Assembly: GCA_017526785.1 (NCBI GenBank)
Contig: JAFXQV010000027.1
Span: 105,876 to 169,875, forward strand
Reading direction: 5' to 3'
From: Oscillibacter sp.
Lineage (GTDB): Bacteria; Bacillota; Clostridia; Oscillospirales; Oscillospiraceae
DNA: 64,000 bases
Each line of letters begins with the position of its first letter. The first letter of the stretch is position 1. The translations under genes and the position numbers were made by a program. Below, in pieces: positions 33,267-41,640 of this stretch. The notes under the pieces were generated by a model. That model did not search any database. It saw only the letters and a list, made by a program, of their open reading frames with translations, and had not been told where the DNA came from.

Positions 33267-33431
33267 TTACGCTCTCTCCCACTTAAAGCGGTGCCACTTG
33301 TCCGAACTGTTGGGACATCCCATTTGTGGCGAAGGCGGATGGATAGTAGGCGGTCCGTTCCTCACGGTAGTGGAACTACCTTTCTTTCCGCAGTATTGAC
33401 ACACTGCGTAATACTTTACAGCGTCAGCCAT
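33267..33431 (-). CDS. Small CxxC protein of unknown function (54 aa)
   Basis: The start at 33431 has AAAGGAG nine bases upstream, the strongest part of the case. The product begins MADAVKYYAVCQYCGKKG and ends SDKWHRFKWERA. It has CxxC near the N terminus and one further Cys (MGCPNSS), so it may bind zinc with an incomplete site. No function is recognised. It lies upstream of higBA on the same strand, 100 bp beyond its promoter. Confidence 0.65.
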   Translation of the reverse strand: MADAVKYYAVCQYCGKKGSSTTVRNGPPTIHPPSPQMGCPNSSDKWHRFKWERA

Positions 33432-34098
33432 TTTGTTTTGCTCCTTTCTCTTTGATTCCTGTAGCGTCCAGAAGTTCTCCACATCCCGACCTTTCCGACA
33501 GTTGGTGTCCGAACACGTCCAGACCATCCCTGTCAGAAACAAAACAAGCGGTGCCGAGCGTGAACTCAACACCGCCTGAATATAATCAGACCATGACACA
33601 ACGATTACACCCCGATTTCCGGCTTGTAAAATCTTGGGAAAACGGGTATACTATGCCTACGGTGCAGGCATAATCGTCTGTTGTGTTGAGTGCCGCTTTC
33701 AAACTTGTCACTCATCATAGGGCTGTACGGTGCTGGAACACTGCACGGCCTACCGCTTATTCTGTTTCTGTCAACGGACGCCGTACGGCGTTCGTTGTGC
33801 CTGTATTATGACCGATAGCGGCGGAAATTGCAAGCGTTTTTCCGAAAGAAGTAGAAAATTGTCAGGATATCCAAAATTCACGGCTTGTTTTGATAAAATT
33901 GACAAGCGTACCGTTCCCGTGTCCGGTTCCGGATACGGGAACGGTTTCAATTTACGTGACTGAAAAACCAAAAGTCTTGCAATCCTCTTGAAATCGTGGT
34001 AGCATGTGAAAGTTTTAAAGAGGACGGGCTTTTGTGCGACCATTCCGGCGGACACGGAATGCTGTTTGGATATGTCCGTATTTCGTCCGCGCCTGTCG
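33432..34098. other. 667-bp region without a convincing gene
   Basis: No open frame here has a ribosome-binding site. Contents: the second copy of the 34-bp pgcA-type hairpin (33911-33944) and a promoter-like pair TTGCAA (33977-33982) and TAGCAT (34000-34005), 17 bp apart, reading rightward into the end of the oppositely oriented transglutaminase gene. It could produce a short or antisense RNA. Base composition is more AT-rich than the neighbours, which may mark acquired DNA. Confidence 0.5.
33911..33944 (+). repeat. Second identical 34-bp hairpin
   Basis: Same 34 bases as the pgcA terminator stem at 32459-32492, here followed by TTTCAATTT. Together the copies bracket higBA and the small CxxC gene. 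No gene ends immediately before it on the plus strand. Confidence 0.85.
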
Positions 34099-35439
34099 TC
34101 ACTCCCACTCGCCGCTGTCCGGGTTAAACCAGTACACGGTATCGGGGTCGCCGTCGGAATACGCGCCGAAAGTCCCGTCTTCCTCGTCGTAGATATAGGT
34201 GAACTCGGTTTCGTCGTCGTAGATGTACCACCAGCTTTCGCCGTCGTACTCCCAATCGTCTATCTCCCAACTGTCATCCAGCGCGCTCCACCAATCGTAT
34301 TCCACGTCGCTGTAATCGTAATCGTAATCGTCGCCGCCGTCGTAATCGTAATCGTAATCGTCGCCGCCGTCGTAATCGTCGTTCTCATCGTCCGGCCACT
34401 CGGGGGACGCGGCGGACAAAGTTCCGTGAAGCGCGTCGAAATCGGTGCCGTAGGCGTCGCCGCCGAACGCGTTTTGATAGCTCATGGCCGTTCCGTTGGC
34501 TTGCGGCAGTTTCTCTGAAATGGTGAGGCCTTCCACGCCCCGCTTGTGGTTCGCGGAAATCTGCCTGTCCGTGATGTTGAAGTAGTCGTAGTCGTAGTCG
34601 TCGGGGCTGGTGTCGGGGTCGTCCCACGTCACATCCATCATGTAATACTCGCCAGAGAGTTTCAGGATGTTCCACGCGTGGGGGCCTCCGGCGTCGCCAA
34701 TCACGTAGGCGCAGGGAATCCCCATTTTGTGCATCATGTAGGAGAAGCACTTCGCATATCCGGCGCACACCGTCTGTTTCCAGACGAAACCGCTGTAGGC
34801 GTTCTGGTCCATGTCGTTATGGGCGTAGGTAATGGTATGGGTCAGGTAATCGTGGGCGTACTTGACCTTTTCGATATCGGTTCCGAGGCTCCACATGTCC
34901 GCAAGCGCCCCGCGCACGCTCTCCTCCATCTCCGCTTTCATCGCGTCCACGTCGATGTCCCAGTATACCGGCTTGATTTCCGTGAGAAAATTGCTGTTGT
35001 TATAGCAGTAGTTACAGGTCGAAGTCACCCAGAAGATTTCCGGGTGGTCACTGAGTACGGTGTTGTATACGTACTGAAAATCGTCTGCGGGTACGGGCGT
35101 CGACAGGACAATGGAACTCCGCCTCTGCGTCAAGCCTTGGCAGACTTGGTCGTAGGCGTCCTGATACTGTTCCGTGAGCGTGTTCCGGTAGAGGTAGAAG
35201 TTCTCCGGCACGCTGTCACCGTCAAAGCGTGCAATACGCGTCTGCCGGATGGGTTCGACACTGCGGCGGATTGCGCGCTCGGGGTTCGTGTCGAGTGTGG
35301 AAGTGACGCTCCCCATGTCAAGGCCGCTCCGTCCCGTGACGGGCGCGGCGGCCGTCTGTCCGCCTCCGGCACCGCCGCAGGCCGTCAGGGCGCAGAGCGC
35401 CGCGATTATCAGAAGCAGGGATAGCAGTTTTCTTTTCAT
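34099..35439 (-). CDS. Secreted lipoprotein with transglutaminase-like domain and Asp/Tyr-rich tail
   Basis: A 446-residue protein. The lipoprotein signal is MKRKLLSLLLIIAALCALTAC, with the modified Cys at 21. A transglutaminase-like/CYK3-type domain lies at about 175-270 with the triad Cys (KQTVCAGYAKCF), His (GGPHAWNILKL) and Asp (MMDVTWDDP). Such domains in bacterial surface proteins are proteases or crosslinkers; which applies here is unknown. The C terminus (about 350-446) is very acidic and aromatic, with repeats of GGDDYDYDY and many Trp. It is convergent with an untranscribed region and divergent from the ABC exporter operon. Confidence 0.85.
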   Translation of the reverse strand: MKRKLLSLLLIIAALCALTACGGAGGGQTAAAPVTGRSGLDMGSVTSTLDTNPERAIRRSVEPIRQTRIARFDGDSVPENFYLYRNTLTEQYQDAYDQVCQGLTQRRSSIVLSTPVPADDFQYVYNTVLSDHPEIFWVTSTCNYCYNNSNFLTEIKPVYWDIDVDAMKAEMEESVRGALADMWSLGTDIEKVKYAHDYLTHTITYAHNDMDQNAYSGFVWKQTVCAGYAKCFSYMMHKMGIPCAYVIGDAGGPHAWNILKLSGEYYMMDVTWDDPDTSPDDYDYDYFNITDRQISANHKRGVEGLTISEKLPQANGTAMSYQNAFGGDAYGTDFDALHGTLSAASPEWPDDENDDYDGGDDYDYDYDGGDDYDYDYSDVEYDWWSALDDSWEIDDWEYDGESWWYIYDDETEFTYIYDEEDGTFGAYSDGDPDTVYWFNPDSGEWE

Positions 35440-35583
35440 GCCAAAGTCTCCTTTCGATGTTCATGGAGCCGCCCGTTTGCCATTGTATCACAGAACCCGC
35501 GCAAAAGAAAGCAAAATTCGACCAGTTCTCCGCCCCGTGTCCTTGACGGGGCGGAAGCGCGGCGGCAAACCGCGCACTTTCCC

Positions 35584-35613
35584 TTGACAGCGGCGGGGAA
35601 CGCGTGTTAGTAT
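35584..35613 (+). promoter_or_regulatory. Promoter of the ABC exporter-apbE unit
   Basis: TTGACA (35584-35589) and TAGTAT (35608-35613) with 18 bp spacing, about 45 bp before the first start codon, which has AAAGGAGG. Confidence 0.7.
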
Positions 35614-35661
35614 CCTTGTATTGTCAGAGGAATTCCGGGGAAGGTAAAGGAGGTTGACCGT

Positions 35662-37395
35662 ATGAAAAAAATCTGGGGCTGCATGCGCCCCTATGTTCCG
35701 CTGATTGCGGCGGGAATCGCCTGTTCGGCCGCCGAAGCCATTTTTGAACTGCTCATTCCCATGGTCATGAGTGACATCGTGGATATCGGCATTGCCAGCG
35801 CCGACACGGCCTACATTTTGCGGGAAGGCCTCAAAATGGTGGGCATGGCGGTACTGTCACTGTGCTTCGGCATGTCGGCGGCGGTACTCTCGTCCATGGC
35901 GGGCATGGGCTTCGGCGCGAACCTGCGCAAGGCGGAGTACGAACAGATTCAGACCTACGCTTTCGCCAATATCGAGAAGTTTTCCACGGCGTCACTCGTC
36001 ACGCGCCTGACAAGCGACGTGACCGCCCTGCAAATCACGCTCATGATGGGCATGAGAATCGCCGTGCGCTCTCCGGTCATGCTGGTGGCGGCTATCGTGT
36101 TTTCGGTGCGAATCAGCGCCCGGTTGAGTTCGGTCTTTCTGGTGTCCCTGCCGATACTGGCGGCGGTCGTGGCGCTGATTATGGTTCGGGCAAGCCCGCT
36201 GTTTCAGGCGCTACAGGAACAGACCGACGCGTTAAATCTGGTCGTGCAGGAAAACTTGACGGGTATCCGGGTCGTCAAGTCGTTCGTGCGCGAGGACGGA
36301 GAGACGGAAAAGTTTCAGGAACGCAACAAGGCCTTGAAAAACACGTCCCTGCGGGCGTTCGGTACGGTCGTCGTCAACATGCCCGTGATGATGCTGATTA
36401 TCTATTCCACGCTCATTGCGGTGATGTGGTTTGGCGGACACATGGTGTACGCCGGGACGCTCGGGAAAGGGGACTTGATGGTGTACTTTACGTACATCAC
36501 GCAGATTATGATATCCCTGATGATGTTCTCGATGATGTTCATGATGGCGACGCGCGCGATAGCGTGTCTGCGGCGGGTGCTGGAAGTCCTGAACGAGACA
36601 CCCACGGTCACGGACGCCGACGCCGACGCGTCGGCGCGTGTCGCGGACGGCTCCATAGACTTCGACGGCGTGTCGTTCCGCTACCACGACGACAGCCCCG
36701 AATGGGTGCTGAAAAACATTAACCTGCACATTCAATCCGGGGAGACAATCGGCATTTTGGGCGGCACGGGTTCCGGGAAAACGTCTCTGGTGTCGCTGAT
36801 ACCGCGCCTGTACGAGTGCCAAGAGGGTACGGTGCGCGTCGGCGGGAGACCCGTACGGGACTACACCATGGAACATCTCCGGACTGCCGTCAGCATGGTT
36901 CTACAGAAGAACACGCTCTTTTCGGGGACTATCCGCGACAATCTGCTGTGGGGCAAGCCCGACGCAACCGACGCCGAGTTATGGGACGCCTGCCGGGCGG
37001 CCTGCGCCGACGAGTTCTTGAAGGCCATGCCCGACGGCCTCGACACCGACCTTGGACAGGGCGGCGTGAACGTCTCCGGCGGACAGAAACAGCGGCTCTG
37101 TATCGCCCGGGCGTTGCTGGCGAACCCGAACATTCTAATCTTAGACGACTCGACAAGCGCCGTGGACATGGCCACGGACGCCAAAATACGGGAGGCGTTC
37201 CGGACGGGCTTTTCGGGCGCGACAAAGCTGATTATCGCCCAGCGCGTGGCGTCGGTCATGGACGCGGACAGAATCATCGTCATGGACAACGGCGCGATTG
37301 TCGACGCGGGTACCCACGGCGAACTGTTACAACGCTGTGAGATTTACCGGGATGTGTGGCAGTCGCAACAGGAAGGGGTGATGGCAAATGGCTAA
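35662..37395 (+). CDS. ABC exporter half-transporter with degenerate Walker B
   Basis: A 577-residue type IV ABC exporter subunit: six membrane helices (about 1-320) then the ATPase with Walker A GGTGSGKTS, Q loop, signature NVSGGQKQR and Walker B ILILDDSTSAVD. The catalytic Glu after Walker B is Asp here, so this subunit supplies the degenerate site of a heterodimer, as in the BmrC/TM287-type exporters. Exports drugs, lipids or peptides; substrate unknown. The end overlaps the partner gene by eight bases. Confidence 0.92.
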   Translation: MKKIWGCMRPYVPLIAAGIACSAAEAIFELLIPMVMSDIVDIGIASADTAYILREGLKMVGMAVLSLCFGMSAAVLSSMAGMGFGANLRKAEYEQIQTYAFANIEKFSTASLVTRLTSDVTALQITLMMGMRIAVRSPVMLVAAIVFSVRISARLSSVFLVSLPILAAVVALIMVRASPLFQALQEQTDALNLVVQENLTGIRVVKSFVREDGETEKFQERNKALKNTSLRAFGTVVVNMPVMMLIIYSTLIAVMWFGGHMVYAGTLGKGDLMVYFTYITQIMISLMMFSMMFMMATRAIACLRRVLEVLNETPTVTDADADASARVADGSIDFDGVSFRYHDDSPEWVLKNINLHIQSGETIGILGGTGSGKTSLVSLIPRLYECQEGTVRVGGRPVRDYTMEHLRTAVSMVLQKNTLFSGTIRDNLLWGKPDATDAELWDACRAACADEFLKAMPDGLDTDLGQGGVNVSGGQKQRLCIARALLANPNILILDDSTSAVDMATDAKIREAFRTGFSGATKLIIAQRVASVMDADRIIVMDNGAIVDAGTHGELLQRCEIYRDVWQSQQEGVMANG

Positions 37396-39238
37396 ACACG
37401 AACCGGGTCACGGTCCGCAAAAGCACGGCTTCCAGAAGCCGAAAGACCTCAAAACGACCATTGTCAAACTCATGCGGTATCTTGCGCCGTACAAGTTCGT
37501 ACTGGTACTCGTGGCGTTTTTACTCGTGGCCAGTTCGCTTTGCACGGTCGGCGGGTCGTACCTGCTGAAGCCCCTGATTAACGACTACATCATACCCGGC
37601 GACTTCGCCGGACTGGCGCGTATGCTGTGCGTGATGGGCGTCATTTACGCCGTGGGCGCGGCGTGTTCCTACGGCTATGCCCGGATTATGGTGCAGGTCT
37701 CACAGAACGCCGTCTCGGAGATACGCCGCGACATGTTCTCAAAAATGCAGTCCCTGCCCCTGCGCTACTTCGACGCCCATACCCACGGTGAACTGATGAG
37801 CCGCTACACGAACGATATCGAGAACGTGTCGGAGGCGTTAAACAACAGCTTCGGAAGTCTGATTTCCAGTACGCTGAATTTCACATTCACCATTACGGCC
37901 ATGTTCCTGCTGAACCCGGTTCTGACGCTCGTCACAATGGGCATGCTGGTCGTTATGCTGACGGTCGTCCGCGTCATCGGGAGCCGGAGCCGCCGCTACT
38001 TCTCCGCGCAACAGAAAGCGTTAGGCGAACTCAACGGCTACATTGAAGAGATGACAGGCGGTCAAAAAGTTATCAAAGTGTTCCACCACGAGGACGCCGC
38101 CAAAGCCGGATTCTATGAGAAGAACAACGCCTACCGTACCGCCGCGACAAGAGCGCAGATTTTCGCCGGAATCATGATGCCCGCCATGGGAAATCTGAGT
38201 TACATTAACTACGCGCTGACTTGCTCTGTGGGGGCGCTTCTGGCAATCCGGAGCGGGGACTTGGGCGGCTTGGGCGCGTTTCTGCTGTACTCGCGGCAGG
38301 TCAGCCAGCCTATCACGCAAGTTTCGCAACAGGTAAACACGATACTGTCCGCCGTCGCGGGCGCGGAGCGCGTTTTCGACATGATGGAGGCCGAACCCGA
38401 ACCCGACGCCGGGCGCGTCACGCTGACGCGCGTCGACGAACGCGGACGCCCCGACGAGTACGGCGCGTGGGCGTGGAGACAGCCCGACGGCACGTTAATT
38501 CCACTGCGCGGGGACGTGCGCTTCGATAACGTGACATTCGGCTATGTGCCGGAAAAAACGGTGTTGCGCGGCGTGTCGCTGTACGCGGAGCCGGGGCAGA
38601 AAATCGCGTTTGTCGGTTCCACGGGCGCGGGGAAAACGACCGTCACAAGCCTGTTGAACCGCTTCTACGACATTCAGGACGGCACCATTACCTATGACGG
38701 AATCAACGTGCGCGACATCGCCAAGGAATCGCTGCGGCGCTCGCTGGGCGTCGTGCTACAGGATACGCACCTGTTCACGGGAACCGTACGCGAGAATATC
38801 CGCTACGGCCGCCCCACGGCGTCCGACGGCGAGGTGTACGCGGCCGCGAAACTCGCGGGCGCGGACAGCTTTATAAAGCGTCTGCCCAAGGGCTACGATA
38901 CGGAACTCTCCGGCGACGGCGGGAGTTTAAGTCAGGGCGAAAGACAGCTCTTGAACATCGCCCGCGCCGCTTGCGCCGACCCGCCCGTGCTGATTTTGGA
39001 CGAGGCCACAAGCTCTATCGACACCCGTACCGAAAAGCTGATTGAACAGGGCATGGACGCCCTTATGACAGGCCGTACCGTGTTCGTGATTGCCCACCGC
39101 CTTTCGACAGTCCGGAGCGCGCAGGCGATACTCGTGCTGGAACACGGCGAAATCATAGAGCGCGGCAGTCACGACGAACTGTTAGCCGCGAAAGGGCGGT
39201 ATTACCGTCTCTACACCGGGCAGGCGGAGTTGGACTAA
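37388..39238 (+). CDS. ABC exporter half-transporter, catalytic partner
   Basis: A 616-residue partner of the preceding subunit. Six membrane helices (about 35-330), an ATPase domain insertion (about 345-385, charged), Walker A GSTGAGKTT, signature LSQGERQL and canonical Walker B VLILDEATSSID with the catalytic Glu. One canonical and one degenerate site is the mark of heterodimeric multidrug-type exporters. The start lies inside the end of the upstream gene, giving translational coupling. Confidence 0.93.
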   Translation: MAKHEPGHGPQKHGFQKPKDLKTTIVKLMRYLAPYKFVLVLVAFLLVASSLCTVGGSYLLKPLINDYIIPGDFAGLARMLCVMGVIYAVGAACSYGYARIMVQVSQNAVSEIRRDMFSKMQSLPLRYFDAHTHGELMSRYTNDIENVSEALNNSFGSLISSTLNFTFTITAMFLLNPVLTLVTMGMLVVMLTVVRVIGSRSRRYFSAQQKALGELNGYIEEMTGGQKVIKVFHHEDAAKAGFYEKNNAYRTAATRAQIFAGIMMPAMGNLSYINYALTCSVGALLAIRSGDLGGLGAFLLYSRQVSQPITQVSQQVNTILSAVAGAERVFDMMEAEPEPDAGRVTLTRVDERGRPDEYGAWAWRQPDGTLIPLRGDVRFDNVTFGYVPEKTVLRGVSLYAEPGQKIAFVGSTGAGKTTVTSLLNRFYDIQDGTITYDGINVRDIAKESLRRSLGVVLQDTHLFTGTVRENIRYGRPTASDGEVYAAAKLAGADSFIKRLPKGYDTELSGDGGSLSQGERQLLNIARAACADPPVLILDEATSSIDTRTEKLIEQGMDALMTGRTVFVIAHRLSTVRSAQAILVLEHGEIIERGSHDELLAAKGRYYRLYTGQAELD

Positions 39239-39247
39239 GGGGGCGGC

Positions 39248-40246
39248 ATGAAAAGACTTTGCGTGATATGCGCGCTGATATTGTCGCTGACGGCTTGCGG
39301 GGGAAGCGCCGCGCCCGCAAAGCTGGACTTCTTCGCAATGGACACCGTGATGGAGTTCTCCGCGTACAAGGCCAGCGAAAACTTGTTAGCAGAGGCGCGG
39401 GATATCGTCATGGACATTGAGCGCCGCGTCTCCACGACCCGCGAAACAAGCGAAATCTACGCCCTGAACCGCGACGGCGGCGGGACGGTCTCCCCGGAGA
39501 CCGCCGCGTTACTCGATACCGCGCTGTCGATGTGCCGCGTGACGGGCGGCGCGTTCGACGTGTCGATTTACCCGGTAGTCCGGGCGTGGGGCTTCACGAC
39601 GGACGAGTACCGCGTGCCGTCCTACGACGAGACCGCCGCGTTACTCGAACACGTCGACTACGCCCGAATCCGCGTCAGCGGCGACGCCGTGACATTGCCC
39701 GACGGCATGGAAATCGACCTCGGCGGCGTGGCCAAGGGCTACGCCGGACGCGAGGCCGCCGCGTATCTGCGCCGACACGGCGTCACGTCCGGCCTGCTGA
39801 ATCTGGGCGGCAACGTCCAGACCATCGGGAGCAAGCCCGACGGCACCGCGTGGCGCGTGGCGATACGCGACCCTAACGACGATACGCATTACGCCGGAAT
39901 CGTCGAAATCCGCGACAAAGCCGCCGTCACGTCCGGCGGATACGAGCGTTATTTCACCGCCGACGACGGCCAAACCTACTGGCACATCATGGACCCGGCC
40001 ACGGGGCGTCCGGCGCGGAACGGGGTTATTTCGGCGACGGTTATCGCCGACGACGGCGCGTTATGCGACGCGCTGTCAACGGCCTTATTTGTCATGGGCG
40101 CGGAGAAGGCCGAACGTTTCTGGCGGAATCACCCCGACTTTGACATGGCGCTGATTACCGACGACGGCGAAATACTGGTAACGCCGGGGCTAACGTATGA
40201 ACCCGTGGAGGGCGTGCCGTACGCCGTGCGGACGCTGGAAGCGTAA
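39248..40246 (+). CDS. apbE: ApbE: FAD:protein FMN transferase, lipoprotein
   Basis: A 332-residue lipoprotein (signal to LSLTAC, Cys17) that covalently attaches FMN to Thr/Ser of partner proteins such as RnfG/NqrC or surface flavoproteins. Motifs: FFAMDTVMEF, EIDLGGVAKGYAG, NLGGNVQTIG and the metal/FAD site YWHIMDPATGRP. It lies nine bases after the ABC exporter genes, but its flavoprotein target is not in the window. Possible link: extracellular electron transfer. Confidence 0.92.
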   Translation: MKRLCVICALILSLTACGGSAAPAKLDFFAMDTVMEFSAYKASENLLAEARDIVMDIERRVSTTRETSEIYALNRDGGGTVSPETAALLDTALSMCRVTGGAFDVSIYPVVRAWGFTTDEYRVPSYDETAALLEHVDYARIRVSGDAVTLPDGMEIDLGGVAKGYAGREAAAYLRRHGVTSGLLNLGGNVQTIGSKPDGTAWRVAIRDPNDDTHYAGIVEIRDKAAVTSGGYERYFTADDGQTYWHIMDPATGRPARNGVISATVIADDGALCDALSTALFVMGAEKAERFWRNHPDFDMALITDDGEILVTPGLTYEPVEGVPYAVRTLEA

Positions 40247-40252
40247 CACATA

Positions 40253-40281
40253 TTGCAATCGAAGCCCGGATATGTTACAAT
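40253..40281 (+). promoter_or_regulatory. Promoter of the orphan antitoxin gene
   Basis: TTGCAA (40253-40258) and TACAAT (40276-40281) with 17 bp spacing, 24 bp before the GTG start. Confidence 0.7.
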
Positions 40282-40305
40282 GTGGCCAGCGAAGGAGGCG
40301 ACACT

Positions 40306-40599
40306 GTGCAAAATTATGAACTCTCCATTGACCCGGTATTAGCGCGGGAGGCACAAAGCGTCTTTCAGGAACTCGGGACGAATCTCCCGGCCGCCATGGC
40401 GGTATTTCTGCGCCGGACGGTCAACCGCCACGCGTTCCCGTTCCCGGCCGAAAAAAGCGAGTTCACGGATGAAGAACTTGCGGAAGCCCACAGGCGCGGC
40501 ATGGAACAAATTCAAGCGGGAAAGTGCGTCCGCGTCAGCATGGCGGACTTGGAGAAAATGGATAGTTCGGCCTCTGGACATTATGACGATGAAAAGTAA
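40306..40599 (+). CDS. RelB/DinJ-family antitoxin without a toxin partner
   Basis: A 97-residue protein with the ribbon-helix-helix start typical of RelB/DinJ (YELSIDPVLAREAQSVFQELGTNLPAAMAVFLRRTV). GTG start with GGAGG upstream. In RelBE modules the toxin gene overlaps the antitoxin stop; here a terminator follows 40 bp later and then a CRISPR array, so the toxin is missing. It may be a relic, a regulator, or an antidote to a toxin elsewhere. Confidence 0.82.
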   Translation: MQNYELSIDPVLAREAQSVFQELGTNLPAAMAVFLRRTVNRHAFPFPAEKSEFTDEELAEAHRRGMEQIQAGKCVRVSMADLEKMDSSASGHYDDEK

Positions 40600-40640
40600 A
40601 TCGAGCCGGGAACGTTTCGACGTTCCCGGCCGCTTTGTAT

Positions 40641-40680
40641 AAAAAGAGCTGTCCCGCAGTCACGGGACGGCTCTTTTTTT
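40641..40680. terminator. Bidirectional terminator between the RelB-like gene and CRISPR array 2
   Basis: Stem AGAGCTGTCCCG with CGGGACGGCTCT (one G-U), six-base loop, A5 on the left and T7 on the right. It ends the antitoxin transcript rightward and, leftward, would end the CRISPR precursor transcript. Confidence 0.93.
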
Positions 40681-40684
40681 GTCG

Positions 40685-41129
40685 CTGTAAAGCCCTCATA
40701 GGGAAGGTATGAACGCGGTCACATTCCTTGACGTTGACACCAGCGGACTCCCGTTTTAATCCCTCATAGGGAAGGTATGAACACAGCTCAAGATTAGCCA
40801 CGCAACGCTCCTGCCCGGGTTTTAATCCCTCATAGGGAAGGTATGAACATGTGCAGTCCATCGTGCAGAGCGAGCTGGCGAAGTTTTAATCCCTCATAGG
40901 GAAGGTATGAAGTGTTCTGAATACCAGAAAGATGTGGACTGGTGGGCGAATGTGTTTTAATCCCTCATAGGGAAGGTATGAACGATGACCGAGCGAAGCG
41001 ATGCTTTCAACATGACGACCTCCTTTTCGTTTTAATCCCTCATAGGGAAGGTATGAACGTAAAAGGCGCAAAGTCGCAGGAGATTGCGAACTGGCTCGCG
41101 TTTTAATCCCTCATAGGGAAGGTATGGAC
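40685..41129 (-). CRISPR. CRISPR array 2: seven 30-bp repeats, six spacers, no cas genes nearby
   Basis: Repeats start at 40685 (degenerate), 40753, 40819, 40883, 40954, 41029 and 41100. Spacers are 38, 36, 34, 41, 45 and 41 nt. On the minus strand the repeat reads GTTCATACCTTCCC then TATGAGGGATTAAAAC, close to type I-B/III repeats ending in AAAC. The orientation is minus: the repeat at 40685 is decayed in its 3' half, as usual at the leader-distal end, and a perfect promoter lies at the other end. The repeats at 40883 and 41100 each carry one changed base. The effector and adaptation genes must be elsewhere or lost. Confidence 0.97.
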
Positions 41130-41159
41130 AGCGTTAAAGGCTTCTTACAGCATGACGCC

Positions 41160-41188
41160 ATTATAACCGCTTTCCGGCGGCGTGTCAA
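41160..41188 (-). promoter_or_regulatory. Leader promoter of CRISPR array 2
   Basis: On the minus strand TTGACA (41183-41188) and TATAAT (41160-41165) are exactly 17 bp apart, a perfect sigma-A promoter. Transcription would start about 24 bp before the first repeat. Only about 75 bp separate that repeat from the MITE, so the leader is short or truncated. Confidence 0.88.
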
Positions 41189-41204
41189 GGCGTTTACCGA
41201 AAAA

Positions 41205-41388
41205 AGTCGGTATCACTTTGCTGTAGGGATTTTCTGAAAGGGACTGGAAACGGGGAAAGGGTATGAAAAAGAGCCTATTCCGGGGTTCAATTTTCGGCGC
41301 GATTTTGCCGATTCTCTACAGTTTCTCTCCGCCTCAGTCGAGACTTCCATATTTCGGAAAATTCCCTTACAAAAATGTTATGCCGACT
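41205..41388 (-). mobile_element. MITE copy 2: 184 bp, inverted, in the CRISPR leader region
   Basis: Same length and ends as the copy at 11721-11904 but inverted: AGTCGGTATCACTTT at 41205 and ATGTTATGCCGACT ending at 41388. Internal identity is high, for example the shared CTGTAGAGAATCGGCAAAAT on the minus strand. No matching 8-bp flanks were found (CCGAAAAA left, ATATAGGC right), so either the duplication has decayed or this copy was moved by recombination. Confidence 0.85.
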
Positions 41389-41472
41389 ATATAGGCGGCG
41401 TCTGTTCTTTGCAGTCCTTGTCCTCTGTCGAGTGAGCCGGGACGTTGCTCTGAATACGCAGGTTGCAAAGTT

Positions 41473-41523
41473 TTATCGCCGAATATATAAAAACAATGTC
41501 GGTGTCAAGTTACTATAAGACAT
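41473..41523 (-). CDS. Possible 16-residue peptide gene
   Basis: A short frame MSYSNLTPTLFLYIRR with AAAGGAG six bases before its ATG, and a TATACT -10-like box further upstream (about 41576) lacking a good -35. It could be a leader peptide or the remnant of a gene interrupted near the MITE. The coding evidence is only the ribosome-binding site. Confidence 0.25.
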   Translation of the reverse strand: MSYSNLTPTLFLYIRR

Positions 41524-41585
41524 GACGTACTCCTTTCTTTCGTTCTTTCGGCATACTGTGGATTTCTACAGCCTCAGTATACCAC

Positions 41586-41640
41586 ATGCCTTATTTTTGT
41601 TCGCTTCTTTGGGACACGCCCTAAGAAATGCCTTATTTTT
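41586..41640 (+). repeat. Two direct copies of ATGCCTTATTTTT upstream of spo0A
   Basis: Copies at 41586-41598 and 41628-41640, 42 bp apart (four helical turns). They could be binding sites upstream of the spo0A promoter. No exact Spo0A box was seen. The rest of 41389-41839 holds no other gene. Confidence 0.35.

Noticed and set aside
34006-34518. Rightward 170-residue frame overlapping the transglutaminase gene
   Set aside because: A promoter-like pair precedes it, but there is no ribosome-binding site and most of it is antisense to the Asp/Tyr-rich tail, giving a Val/Ile-rich mirror sequence.
41205-41388. MITE copy 2 as the CRISPR leader itself
   Set aside because: Its sequence is shared with copies far from arrays, so it is a separate element. 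The array promoter lies between it and the first repeat.
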